From Streptomyces silvae (GTDB lineage Bacteria > Actinomycetota > Actinomycetes > Streptomycetales > Streptomycetaceae), in NCBI RefSeq assembly GCF_016745505.1, contig NZ_JAERUC010000184.1:87473-151472 (forward strand): a DNA stretch of 64,000 nucleotides, read 5' to 3'. The notes below the pieces were generated by a model. That model had not been told where the DNA came from. It was given only the letters and a program-made list of their open reading frames with translations, and did not search any database. Shown piece by piece: positions 1 to 8,023 of this stretch. A program made the position numbers and the translations under genes. Position 1 is the stretch's first letter. Each line of letters starts with the position of its first letter.

Positions 1-1
1 G

Positions 2-580
2 GGCGCGGCCGGGGTGGTCCTGGTGGGCGGTTTCGGCGTCGGGTCCGAGATGATCTCGCAACGGCTCACCAGCATCACCGAGGTGACCAGCGCGCCCGAC
101 CGCTCGGTCAACGACCGCTACACCATGTGGGCCGCGGCGGAGGGCATGTGGCGCGAGCACCCGGCGGCGGGTGTCGGCCTCAAGGGCTTCCCGGCGCACC
201 GGGACGGGCACGCCTCGATCGGTCTCTCCTCGGGGAGCGACACGGCGGGGGTCGGTCAGGAGTTCCGTAAGCAGCCGCTGCTCTCCCCCCACAACATGTA
301 TCTGCTGGTGCTCAGCGAACAGGGGCTCATCGGCTTCACCGCGCTGGTGGGCTCCTGGGCGGCGCTGCTGGTCGGCGGGGTGCGGAGGCTGGTGCTCGCG
401 CGGGCCCGGGGGTCCGCGGCCGTCGACTGCGGTCTCGTCGCCGTCGGGCTGATGACCTGGCAGACCGTCGACTTCCTGTACGCGGACATCGGGGGGCCCT
501 CCACCGTCCTGACCGGGATCGTGCTCGGCCTCGCCGCGTGGTGGGCGCTGGCCGAACCCGAGGGGGCGACCGCCGCGTGA
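2..580 (+). CDS. O-antigen ligase/polymerase family membrane protein (5' partial)
   Basis: The reading frame is open from the first bases, so the N-terminal part of this gene lies outside the window. The visible C-terminal 190 or so residues carry the pattern of Wzy/WaaL-type polymerases: a periplasmic loop with WREHPAAGVGLKGF, then SPHNMYLLVLSEQGLIGF followed by hydrophobic spans. The SPHN-x(6)-SEQG block is the most recognisable signature of the O-antigen ligase family. Its likely job is polymerising lipid-linked repeat units outside the membrane. Its TGA overlaps the GTG of the next gene (GTGA), and every gene to 5950 is similarly coupled, which supports one exopolysaccharide operon. Polymerase rather than ligase is inferred from the neighbouring flippase and chain-length protein. 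Confidence 0.8.
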   Translation, partial: GAAGVVLVGGFGVGSEMISQRLTSITEVTSAPDRSVNDRYTMWAAAEGMWREHPAAGVGLKGFPAHRDGHASIGLSSGSDTAGVGQEFRKQPLLSPHNMYLLVLSEQGLIGFTALVGSWAALLVGGVRRLVLARARGSAAVDCGLVAVGLMTWQTVDFLYADIGGPSTVLTGIVLGLAAWWALAEPEGATAA

Positions 581-2199
581 GCAGCACCGCCACCGATCCG
601 GCCGCGGAGGCACCGGCCCCCGGACCATCCACGCATGATGCTCCGGTACGTCCAGGGCGTTTCCTCGCCCGGGCGGCGGGCGGCGCCGCCGGTCTCACCG
701 TGGTCGCCGCCCTGCTGGGACTCGTACGGGACCAGGCCGTCGCCCGGCTCTTCGGCGCCAGCCACGCCAGCGACGCGTTCCTGATCGCCTGGACCGTGCC
801 GGAGATGGCGGCCACGCTGCTCATCGAGGACGGCATGGCGCTGCTGCTCGTGCCCGCGTTCAGCCTGGCGCTGACCCGGCGGGCCGCCGGGGGCCACACA
901 CAGGACCCGGTCCGCGTCCTGATCGCCGACACCCTGCCCCGGCTGTTCGCCGCGCTGGCCTGCGCGGGAGGGCTGCTGATCTGGGGCGCCCCCTGGGCCG
1001 TCGGCGTCCTGGCGCCCGGGCTGGACGATCCCCGGCTCGCGGTGGACTGCACCCGGCTCACGGCCGTCACGGTCCTCACCTTCGGCATCACGGGGTACTT
1101 CAGCGCGGCGTTGCGGGCCCACGGCCGGTTCCTGGGCCCGGCGGGTGTCTACATCGCGTACAACATCGGCATCATCGGGATGACGCTGGCACTGCACTCC
1201 GTCTGGGGGGTGCGGGCCGCGGCCGCCGGGGTCGCCGTCGGCAGCCTGCTGATGATCCTGACGCTGCTGCCCGCGTTCGTACGGCTGGTGCCGGGGCGGC
1301 GGGGGAAGCCGGCCGTCCGGGAGCGGGGTTCCGGTTCCGCCCTTCTCGGGGCGACGGTCCTGGCGCCGGTCGTCCTGTTCGTGGTGAGCCGTCAGTCGCA
1401 GGTCTTCGTCGAGCGGTTCCTCGCCTCGTCCCTGCCGGACGGCGCCATCTCCCATCTCAACTACGCGCAGAAGGTCGCGCAGCTGCCGATGGTGCTGTCC
1501 ATGATGATCTGCACGGTGACGTTCCCCGTGGTCGCGCGGGCCATGGCCGCCGGTGACCGGGAGGGCGCCCGGCGGCGGGTCGAGCGCGATCTCGCCCTGG
1601 CCGGGACCGTGGTGCTGCTGGGTACGGCGATGGTGCTCGGCTGTGCTCCCCGGATCGTCGAAGTCCTCTTCCAGCGTGGCGCGTTCGACGCGGCGGACAC
1701 CGCCGCCACCGCCGGGGTCATGCGGGTCTACGCGCTCGGTCTGCTCGGCCACACCCTGGTCGGCGCCCTGTGCCGGCCGTTCTTCTCGGCCGGACGGCCC
1801 ACCTGGTACCCGCTCGGCGCGATGGGCGCAGGCCTCCTGGTCACCACTGCGGCCGGCGCGCTGCTGACCGGTCCGTTCGGCGTGAACGGCATCGCGGCCG
1901 CCAATGCCGTCGGTATCAGCACGGCCGCCCTGCTGATGCTCCTCGGCCTGGGCAGGCGGGCGGTCGCCGTACGGACCGGGGCCGTGGCCCTCTCCCTCGT
2001 GCGGCCGGCCGCCGCCGCGGCCGTCGCCGCTGCGGCCGGCCGGCTGGCCACGGACCTGGTGCCCGGGCCGCTGCCCGGTCTGGCGGCCGGCTGTCTCGCC
2101 GTACCGGCGGCGTTCCTTCTGGCCGGGTTCGTGCTCCGGATGCCCGAAGCCGTCCACCTGCCCGCACTCATCCGACGGAGGTTCCCTCATGGCCGCTGA
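577..2199 (+). CDS. MurJ/MviN-family lipid-linked oligosaccharide flippase
   Basis: A 540-residue protein made almost entirely of hydrophobic segments, about 13-14 predicted spans. It has the MurJ/MviN layout: an N-terminal GLVRDQAVARLFGASHASDAF block and a middle LNYAQKVAQLPMVLSMMICTVTFPVVAR block. The family flips undecaprenyl-linked precursors across the membrane. In this operon it probably serves the exopolysaccharide unit as the Wzx step rather than being the cell's main lipid II flippase, because the flanking genes are a polymerase, a deacetylase and a chain-length protein. I chose GTG at 577 because it overlaps the upstream stop as GTGA; an in-frame start at 538 would overlap by 43 bases and adds a non-homologous tail. 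The 3' end overlaps the next start by 11 bases. Confidence 0.85.
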   Translation: MSSTATDPAAEAPAPGPSTHDAPVRPGRFLARAAGGAAGLTVVAALLGLVRDQAVARLFGASHASDAFLIAWTVPEMAATLLIEDGMALLLVPAFSLALTRRAAGGHTQDPVRVLIADTLPRLFAALACAGGLLIWGAPWAVGVLAPGLDDPRLAVDCTRLTAVTVLTFGITGYFSAALRAHGRFLGPAGVYIAYNIGIIGMTLALHSVWGVRAAAAGVAVGSLLMILTLLPAFVRLVPGRRGKPAVRERGSGSALLGATVLAPVVLFVVSRQSQVFVERFLASSLPDGAISHLNYAQKVAQLPMVLSMMICTVTFPVVARAMAAGDREGARRRVERDLALAGTVVLLGTAMVLGCAPRIVEVLFQRGAFDAADTAATAGVMRVYALGLLGHTLVGALCRPFFSAGRPTWYPLGAMGAGLLVTTAAGALLTGPFGVNGIAAANAVGISTAALLMLLGLGRRAVAVRTGAVALSLVRPAAAAAVAAAAGRLATDLVPGPLPGLAAGCLAVPAAFLLAGFVLRMPEAVHLPALIRRRFPHGR

Positions 2200-2959
2200 C
2201 ACCTCGGCACCGCGTGCCCGGACGCCCCGCCTCCGGACCCGGCCGTGGATCCTGACCTATCACTCGGTGAGCGATCCCACGGAGGATCCGTACGGCATCA
2301 CCGTCTCCGCCGACCGTCTGGACGAGCAGCTGACCTGGCTGCGCCGCCGGGGCCTGACCGGCGTGGGGGTCGCCGCGCTGCTGCGGGCGCGGGCCGCCGG
2401 GAAGGGCGGGCTGGTCGGGCTCACCTTCGACGACGGGTACGCCGACTTCCTCGACGAGGCGCTCCCGGTGCTGCTCGCCCACGGCTGCAGCGCGACGGTG
2501 TTCGTCCTTCCCGGCAGGCCCGGCGGCACCAACGCCTGGGACCCGCTCGGCCCGCGCAGACCGCTGCTGACCGAGGAGGGCATCCGTACGGTCGCGGCGG
2601 CGGGGATGGAGGTCGGCTCGCACGGGATGCTCCACCGGGATCTGACGGCGCTGTCCGACGAGGAACTCCGGGAGGAGACGCACGGCAGCCGGGACGCGCT
2701 GCACCGCCTCGTCCGGGAGGCGCCGTCCGGCTTCTGCTACCCGTACGGCACGGCCGACCGGCGGGTGGTCGAGTCCGTCCGGGAGGCGGGGTACGCCTAT
2801 GGGTGCGCTCTCGTCCCCGGTCCCCTGGCGGGGCCGCTCGCCCTTCCCCGTACGCATGTCAGCCACGCCGACCGGGGTGCCCGTCTCCGGGCCAAGGAGA
2901 TCAGGCACCGGCTGCGGAACCGCTCCGCCGGCGCCACGGGGCCGGGTGACGCGGGGTGA
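2189..2959 (+). CDS. Polysaccharide deacetylase (NodB domain)
   Basis: A 256-residue protein with the NodB/carbohydrate esterase 4 fold. After LTYHSVSD near the N-terminus come motif 1 TFDDGYADF (about residues 79-87, catalytic and metal-binding Asp pair), motif 2 SHGMLHRDL (about 143-151, metal His residues) and motif 3 CYPYGTAD. There is no signal peptide or membrane anchor, so it may act on the lipid-linked unit in the cytoplasm, or be exported another way. Family members remove N-acetyl groups from GlcNAc-type sugars, which makes a polymer cationic. It overlaps the flippase gene by 11 bases and ends in a GTGA overlap with the glycosyltransferase. The family call is secure; the substrate is unknown. 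Confidence 0.88.
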   Translation: MAADTSAPRARTPRLRTRPWILTYHSVSDPTEDPYGITVSADRLDEQLTWLRRRGLTGVGVAALLRARAAGKGGLVGLTFDDGYADFLDEALPVLLAHGCSATVFVLPGRPGGTNAWDPLGPRRPLLTEEGIRTVAAAGMEVGSHGMLHRDLTALSDEELREETHGSRDALHRLVREAPSGFCYPYGTADRRVVESVREAGYAYGCALVPGPLAGPLALPRTHVSHADRGARLRAKEIRHRLRNRSAGATGPGDAG

Positions 2960-4122
2960 GAGCACTGCACGTCATCACCGGTCTCGGCGTCGGCGGGGCC
3001 GAACAGCAGCTGCGTCTGCTGCTGCGTCATCTCCCGGTGCGCTGCGACGTCGTGACGCTCACCAACCCGGGGGCGGTCGCGGACGGGCTGCGCGCCGACG
3101 GTGTCCGGGTCCGGGATCTGGGGATGCGGAGCAACCGGGACCTCGGCGCGGTGCCCCGGCTGGCCCGTCTCATCCGCCGCGGCTCCTACGACCTGGTGCA
3201 CACGCACCTCTACCGGGCCTGCGTCTACGGCCGGATCGCGGCGCGCCTCGCCGGGACGACCGTGGTGTCGACGGAGCACTCGCTGGGACACGCGGAGATC
3301 GAGGGGCGGCCGCTCACCCGCGGCACCCGGGAGCTCTATCTGCGCACCGAGCGGCTGGGGGCTGCGACGGTCGCCGTCTCCGACACCGTCGCGGGCAGGC
3401 TCCGCGACTGGGGTGTGCCGGCCGCGCGGATCCACACCGTGCCCAACGGGGTGGATGTGGCCGCCTTCCGTTTCGACAGCGCACGACGGCAGACCACCCG
3501 GGCCGCGCTGGGGCTTCCCGGCACGGCCTTCGTGGTGGGCGGTGTGGGCAGGCTGGTCCCCGGCAAACGTTTCGACCTGCTGATCCGTGCCGTCGCCGCG
3601 CTCCCCGGTGCCTGGCTGGTCCTGGCCGGGGACGGGCCGGAGGCCGGGGCGCTGCGCGCGCTCGCCGCCCGGCTCGGTGTCGCCGGCCGCGTCAGGTTCC
3701 TCGGCGAGTGCGGGGCTCCGGAAGGTGCCGCTCCGGACATCCCGGCGGTGCTCAGCGCCGTCGACACGTTCGTCTCGGCGTCCCGCGAGGAGTCCTTCGG
3801 TCTCGCCGTCGTCGAGGCCCTGGCGGCCGGGCTTCCCGTGGTGCACGCGGCGTGCCCGGCCATCGAGGACCTCCCGGCGGACCGGGCCCCGGGCGCCGTC
3901 CGGATCGGTTCCGCCTCCGGTGCCGGCGATCCCACGGAGGAGCTGACGGCGGCGCTTCGGCACCGGATGGAGGGCGGCGCCAGGAGGCTGCCGCCGCCTC
4001 CCGCGGTCGACCACTACGACATCAGGCTCAGCAGCCGGCGCCTCCTGGACGTCTACGCACAGGCCCTCGACACCCCCACAGCCACCCCGACCGTCACCCC
4101 GACCGAGAGAGCACTCCCATGA
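2956..4122 (+). CDS. GT4-family glycosyltransferase
   Basis: A 388-residue GT-B glycosyltransferase. The N-terminal domain begins with the glycine-rich ITGLGVGGAEQQLRLLLRHL motif. The C-terminal donor-binding domain contains VPNGVD, then VGRLVPGKRFDLLIRAV, and the EX7E motif EESFGLAVVE around residue 278. This is the retaining GT4 pattern using nucleotide-sugar donors. It starts at a GTG overlapping the deacetylase stop (GTGA) and ends in ATGA with the chain-length gene. It probably adds one sugar to the undecaprenyl-linked repeat unit. It is the only glycosyltransferase of the operon visible here, so others should lie upstream of the window. The sugar donor cannot be told from the sequence. 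Confidence 0.88.
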   Translation: MRALHVITGLGVGGAEQQLRLLLRHLPVRCDVVTLTNPGAVADGLRADGVRVRDLGMRSNRDLGAVPRLARLIRRGSYDLVHTHLYRACVYGRIAARLAGTTVVSTEHSLGHAEIEGRPLTRGTRELYLRTERLGAATVAVSDTVAGRLRDWGVPAARIHTVPNGVDVAAFRFDSARRQTTRAALGLPGTAFVVGGVGRLVPGKRFDLLIRAVAALPGAWLVLAGDGPEAGALRALAARLGVAGRVRFLGECGAPEGAAPDIPAVLSAVDTFVSASREESFGLAVVEALAAGLPVVHAACPAIEDLPADRAPGAVRIGSASGAGDPTEELTAALRHRMEGGARRLPPPPAVDHYDIRLSSRRLLDVYAQALDTPTATPTVTPTERALP

Positions 4123-4787
4123 CCGAGTCGCCCGAGCAGCAGCCGGCCGTCCCCGGACGGCTGCGCAGGCTCCGCCCCACATCCCTACGGCCCACCTGGT
4201 GGCCCCTGCCCGCCTGCGTCCTGCTCGGGGCCGCCTGCGGATTCTCGTACGGCATGCTCGCCCAGCCCGAGTACGCGGCCACCAGCTACGCCATGGTCAC
4301 CGCGGGCAAGGGCATCGATCCGGCCGCCGCCCTGGGGTACGCCCAGTCGTACGGGCGCCTGGCCACCAGCGACGCCACCCTCTCCTACGCCAAGGGCGCC
4401 GCCGGGGAGCCCGTACGTGAACTCCGCGCCCACGTACGGTCCGAGACCTCCCCGGACTCGCCCATGATCGCGGTCACCGGTACGTCCGTGTCGCGCGGGC
4501 GTGCCGCGGACATCGCCAACGCGGTGACCGAGGCGGTGGTCGTGAGCAGCGGTCACGTCGCGAAGGACACCGGTGTGAAGCTGGTGAAGTTCTCCCACGC
4601 CGTACCGCCCGTCGATCCCGTCTCCCCGTCCGCGCCGCTCGGCACGGCCGTCGGCGCCAGCGCGGGCGGGCTGGTCGGCGGACTCATCCTGCTCGTCCGC
4701 CCCCGGCCCGGACGCCGGGGAGTGACGGCCCAGGTTCCGGGTCCCACCCATGGCGGCACCACCGGCGAACGGGAGCTCGTGCGATGA
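4119..4787 (+). CDS. Wzz-like chain-length determinant/lipopolysaccharide biosynthesis protein
   Basis: A 222-residue protein with a basic N-terminal tail, a transmembrane segment near residues 30-50, an extracytoplasmic domain of about 115 residues and a second transmembrane segment near 170-190. This two-helix hairpin topology is that of the Wzz/PCP family, which sets polymer chain length. There is no Walker motif, so it lacks the fused BY-kinase found in some homologues. The proline-rich stretch just before the second helix (AVPPVDPVSPSAPLG) fits the family's proline-glycine region. It starts at ATG 4119 in an ATGA overlap; a longer in-frame ORF begins far upstream inside the glycosyltransferase gene and is a shadow. 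It also ends in ATGA with the next gene. Confidence 0.75.
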   Translation: MTESPEQQPAVPGRLRRLRPTSLRPTWWPLPACVLLGAACGFSYGMLAQPEYAATSYAMVTAGKGIDPAAALGYAQSYGRLATSDATLSYAKGAAGEPVRELRAHVRSETSPDSPMIAVTGTSVSRGRAADIANAVTEAVVVSSGHVAKDTGVKLVKFSHAVPPVDPVSPSAPLGTAVGASAGGLVGGLILLVRPRPGRRGVTAQVPGPTHGGTTGERELVR

Positions 4788-5950
4788 ACATCGACCACCG
4801 TGGACGGCTCACCGTGACCCTCTGCAGGGACCTGCCGGACTTCGTGGACCTCGCCCCGGAGTGGAACGCGCTGCACCGCAGGTGTCCCACCGCCACGCCG
4901 TTCCAGAGCCATGCGTGGCTCCACTCGTGGTGGCTCTCCTACGGGACTCCCGGCCGGCTCCGGGTCGTACTGGTGCGCAGGGACGGACGGCTGATCGGCG
5001 CGGCGCCGCTGATGCTCGTGCACCGCCCGATGCCTCTGCTGGTGCCGATGGGCGGAGCGATCTCCGACTACTTCGACATCCTGGTGGACGGCGAGGACGT
5101 CCCGGCGGCGGTCACCGCGCTGGAGCGCGGGCTCCACCGCGCGGCGGCGCACACCGTCGTGGACCTGCGGGAGGTCAGGCCCGACGCCTCGGCGCACCTG
5201 CTGTTCGAGGCGTGGTCCGGCGCCCGGAGCAGCCGCACCGACTCGACCTGCATGGAGCTGCCCGCCGAGCCGATCGACGCCCTCATCGGGCGGATGACCG
5301 GTTCGCGCGCCCAGCGGGCGCGGGCCAAGCTGCGCAGGGTCGACGCCCTGGGCATCGAGTGCCGTACCGCGCCGGTGCACGGGGTGGCGGGGGCGATCGG
5401 CAGCCTGCTGCGGCTCCACGAGCTCCAGTGGCTCGGCAGAGGCGTCAACCCCGAGCACCTGCGGCCCCGGTTCTGCGCGCATCTGGTGCGCTCCGCCCGC
5501 CGGATGGTGCGCGACGGGGAGGCCTCGGTCAGGGAGTTCCTGCTCGACGGCGAGGTGGTGGCCGCCGATGTGTCGTTCCGGTCGGCGCGGCTGACCGGGG
5601 GGTACCTCTACGGGGCCGACCCCCGGCTCAGGGAGACGAAGGTGGACGTCTCCTCGATGCTGCTGCGCGAGATCGCGCGGGAGGCCGACGGCCTGGACCG
5701 TGGTGTGCTGAGTCTGCTGCGCGGCTCGGAGCAGTACAAGAGCCACTGGGGCCCGGTGCCGGTCGTCAACCGGCGCCTGATGCTGGCCCGTTCCTCGCTG
5801 GAGCCGCTGCTGCGGCTGCGCGAGACACAGGTGAACGTCCGGGAGCGGGCGGCCGGCACGGTGAAGTCCCGGCTTCCCGCGGCACGGGAGTGGCGCGGCC
5901 GTCTGAGCGAGCTGCCCGCGGCCGGGGCCGCGCTGATCGGCCGGAGTTGA
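4784..5950 (+). CDS. CelD/BcsL-type GNAT acyltransferase of the exopolysaccharide operon
   Basis: A 388-residue cytoplasmic protein of the CelD/BcsL (FemAB-related GNAT) family. Recognisable parts are the N-terminal WNALHRRCPTATPFQSHAWLHSWW, the central MTGSRAQRARAKLRRVDALG and the C-terminal YLYGADPRLRETKVDVSSMLLREIAREA blocks. Members occur in cellulose and exopolysaccharide operons and are thought to transfer an acyl or aminoacyl group. It starts in an ATGA overlap with the chain-length gene and is the last gene of the operon. The next gene, the chaplin, has its own spacing and ribosome binding site. The substrate is unknown; acylation of the polysaccharide is an inference from context. 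Confidence 0.78.
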   Translation: MNIDHRGRLTVTLCRDLPDFVDLAPEWNALHRRCPTATPFQSHAWLHSWWLSYGTPGRLRVVLVRRDGRLIGAAPLMLVHRPMPLLVPMGGAISDYFDILVDGEDVPAAVTALERGLHRAAAHTVVDLREVRPDASAHLLFEAWSGARSSRTDSTCMELPAEPIDALIGRMTGSRAQRARAKLRRVDALGIECRTAPVHGVAGAIGSLLRLHELQWLGRGVNPEHLRPRFCAHLVRSARRMVRDGEASVREFLLDGEVVAADVSFRSARLTGGYLYGADPRLRETKVDVSSMLLREIAREADGLDRGVLSLLRGSEQYKSHWGPVPVVNRRLMLARSSLEPLLRLRETQVNVRERAAGTVKSRLPAAREWRGRLSELPAAGAALIGRS

Positions 5951-6060
5951 GCCGTGATGATGACTTTTGCGGCGATCCGTTACCGTCTGTCGACTTTCGC
6001 GTTGTCAGGGCATACCGGTCGCACGCTCGCGGCCGGCTTCAACCCCCTCAAGGAGAACTG

Positions 6061-6342
6061 ATGTCGCGTATCTCGAAGGTGGCCGCCGTCATGGCAGGTA
6101 CCGGTGCCCTGATCGCCGGCGGCGCCGGCATGGCTACCGCCGACTCCGGAGCGGAGGCCGTCGCGGCCCACTCCCCCGGTGTCATTTCGGGCAACGCCGT
6201 CCAGGTGCCCGTCAGCATCCCGGTCAACGTGTGCGGCAACACGGTGAACGTGATCGCTCTGCTGAACCCGGCGTTCGGCAACACCTGCGCGAACGTTTCG
6301 GACAGCCACGAGGACGAGGGCGAGTACGGCTACGGCCACTGA
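6061..6342 (+). CDS. Short chaplin with acidic C-terminal tail
   Basis: A 93-residue secreted protein. A signal peptide (about residues 1-27, ending near MATA) precedes one chaplin domain at about 38-79, with GNAVQVPVSIPVNVCGN and VIALLNPAFGNTC. Cys58 and Cys76 form the conserved chaplin disulfide. Chaplins assemble into amyloid fibrils on the surface of aerial hyphae and spores and lower water surface tension. Unlike most short chaplins, which end just after the second cysteine, this one continues with SDSHEDEGEYGYGH, an acidic tail with two tyrosines and two histidines. AAGGAG lies 6 bases before ATG 6061. No LPXTG-type sorting signal is present, so it depends on long chaplins or wall polysaccharide for anchoring. 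Confidence 0.92.
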   Translation: MSRISKVAAVMAGTGALIAGGAGMATADSGAEAVAAHSPGVISGNAVQVPVSIPVNVCGNTVNVIALLNPAFGNTCANVSDSHEDEGEYGYGH

Positions 6343-6361
6343 TCCCCCCGAGGCACCGTCC

Positions 6362-6402
6362 GGGCCCTCTCCCTCCGCGTCCGCAGCGGAGGGAGGGGGC
6401 CC
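6362..6402. terminator. Bidirectional intrinsic terminator between chaplin and melC2
   Basis: A hairpin of 17-base arms (GGGCCCTCTCCCTCCGC and GCGGAGGGAGGGGGCCC) around a 7-base loop, with a single imperfect pair. It starts 20 bases after the chaplin stop and ends 22 bases before the tyrosinase stop, so it can serve both convergent genes. As usual in Streptomyces there is no strong T-tract. Confidence 0.85.
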
Positions 6403-6424
6403 GGCCCGCTTCCGGGGGCGCCGC

Positions 6425-7285
6425 TCAGACGTACCGGTAGAGCCGGCTGTGGTCCATGAGCTGCGAGGGCGCGACGTCCCACGGCGGCATGGGCCGGTCG
6501 AGCGGGAAGATCCGGTCGCGCTGCGGATCACCGGCGGGGAGCTCCCGGGCCGGCAGGTAGCGGGAGCGGGGGTGCGCCTTCTGCCAGCGGGTCCACAGCA
6601 GGTCGATGAAGGCGTGGTGCAGCCAGAAGACGGGGTCGTCGGGCGACGCGGCGCCCGCCATCGACCCGCCGATCCAGCGGTGCACCCGGTTGTGGTTGGC
6701 CACACCGCGGCCCCCTCGGATGCCCCATCCCTCGATCCTGTTCCGGAAGCCGGTGGTGCTGACGCTGTTCCACGGCTCGGTGTCGTAGACCGGATCCTTC
6801 AGCGCACGCTCCACGTCCGCCGCCGCGGGCAGGGTGACGGGTGAGGAGGGCCTGCCGAAGTTGCGCCGCAGGAAGGGGTCGTCGGTGACTCCGGCGCGGA
6901 TACGCCAGTTGCCCTGCCGGTAGGCGAACGGTCCGGTCATGACCTGCCGGTCGCCCGGCCTGCCGTTGCCGCCCAGGAAGTCGTCCGCCCAGAGGGACGA
7001 GCTGGCCGTGTTGTCACGCGTCCAGTCCCAGTACGGGATCGACACGCGGGGATCGACCGCGCGCAGCGCCTTCTCGAACTCCAGCAGGTATCTGCGGTGC
7101 CAGGGGAAGAAGGACGGCGTCATATGGGCGGGCCGTGGCCTGCTCTCGGCGTCGGTGACGTAGTACTGCCGGTGCAGGCTGACGAAGTCGTCGTAGCGGC
7201 CCGACCGTTTCAGCTCCAGGATCGCGTCGACCAGACGCTTCTTCTCGGTGCGCGTGAGGTCGCGCTGGTTCTTCCGGCTGTACAC
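6425..7285 (-). CDS. melC2: Tyrosinase (type-3 copper monophenol oxidase)
   Basis: A 286-residue tyrosinase that oxidises monophenols such as tyrosine to o-quinones for melanin. Both copper sites are complete: CuA ligands His38, His54 and His63 (in SLHRQYY, AHMTP and PWHRRYL) and CuB ligands His198, His202 and His224 (in NHNRVHRW and WLHHAFIDLLW). The CuA spacing is exactly that of the known Streptomyces enzymes. No signal peptide is present; the family is carried out by its MelC1 caddie protein, encoded 20 bases upstream. The start is GTG 7285, giving the usual MYSRKNQRDLT opening. It is slightly longer than the roughly 273-residue standard enzyme. Transcription converges with the chaplin gene. 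Confidence 0.95.
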   Translation of the reverse strand: MYSRKNQRDLTRTEKKRLVDAILELKRSGRYDDFVSLHRQYYVTDAESRPRPAHMTPSFFPWHRRYLLEFEKALRAVDPRVSIPYWDWTRDNTASSSLWADDFLGGNGRPGDRQVMTGPFAYRQGNWRIRAGVTDDPFLRRNFGRPSSPVTLPAAADVERALKDPVYDTEPWNSVSTTGFRNRIEGWGIRGGRGVANHNRVHRWIGGSMAGAASPDDPVFWLHHAFIDLLWTRWQKAHPRSRYLPARELPAGDPQRDRIFPLDRPMPPWDVAPSQLMDHSRLYRYV

Positions 7286-7305
7286 GCGTGCTCGTCCTTA
7301 AGGGC

Positions 7306-7833
7306 TCAGATGGTGTGCGGGGAGGCGGCCGACAGCTGCGCGGGGCCCAGTTCGTCGACCGCCGCGCGGGCCGTCTCGAGGAGGGTGGGGAAGGACTCGT
7401 AGTGGTTGACGGTGCTGAGATAGCTCCCGTCGGCGCGCCTCATCACGTGCAGCGGCCTCCCGTCGACGCTGACCTCGGTGCCGGTCACCGCTGCGGCGGC
7501 TCCGGCCTCACCGGCGTACGGCTGTGCACCGGCGTGCGGCTGTTTGCCGTCGTCGGGCGGTGCAGCGGCGTACGGCTGTGCGCCGGCCGGCACCGTGGTC
7601 GTGACCGTGCCCCGGATCTCGCGGCCCTTGTACAGCTCGGAGAAGCGCTCGGGGCCCACGGCGCCGCGCTCCCGGTCCGCGCCCGCGGGCCCCTGGGTCC
7701 CGAGGAGGACCGGGGCGAGCGCGCCGCCGGTCCCGGCGATCACGGCTGCGGTGAAGGCGGTGCGCAGCACCGCGCGGCGGGCCGGCCGTGGTGCGCCGGC
7801 CGGCTCCCCCTTCGTACCGTCGGTCGGGTTCAT
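7306..7833 (-). CDS. melC1: Tyrosinase cofactor/caddie protein
   Basis: A 175-residue protein with a Tat-type signal (RRAVLRTAFTAAVIAGTGGA) near residues 20-40. It is followed by the MelC1 domain with the typical GPERFSELYKGREIRGT and MRRADGSYLSTVNHYESFPTLLETARAAVDELG blocks. MelC1 binds apo-tyrosinase, delivers copper and carries MelC2 through the Tat system. ATG 7833 was chosen because GGGAGG lies 8 bases upstream; a longer reading frame to 7887 lacks such a site. An inserted linker of about 30 residues in the middle carries two AGAQPYA repeats (PAGAQPYA and HAGAQPYA), which is not usual for the family. It is the first gene of the melC operon. Confidence 0.92.
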   Translation of the reverse strand: MNPTDGTKGEPAGAPRPARRAVLRTAFTAAVIAGTGGALAPVLLGTQGPAGADRERGAVGPERFSELYKGREIRGTVTTTVPAGAQPYAAAPPDDGKQPHAGAQPYAGEAGAAAAVTGTEVSVDGRPLHVMRRADGSYLSTVNHYESFPTLLETARAAVDELGPAQLSAASPHTI

Positions 7834-8023
7834 GGTGGGTGTACCTCCCTCTCGTGGGCTCCTGCGAGGTCCCGCTCGAGTGGGCAACGAGGCGGTGCGC
7901 GAACGGTTCTCATCCGCAGGACATCACGCGACCGTGGTAATTCCGTGGCGCTCCCCGGCCGTGTCGGCCCTGTGGAGCGGCCGCCGGGGTGAGCATGGCC
8001 GTCCGAGCTCCCGGAGGTGGTGC

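Noticed and set aside
256..2202. Minus-strand open frame of 648 codons opposite the flippase gene
   Set aside because: Composition is Gly/Arg/Pro/Gln-rich with no hydrophobic core; the plus-strand flippase and polymerase explain the DNA.
7932..7948. CCGTGG-N5-CCGTGG direct repeat between melC1 and P450 1 as an operator
   Set aside because: Six-base direct repeats are common at this GC content and the element matches no known site I can name.
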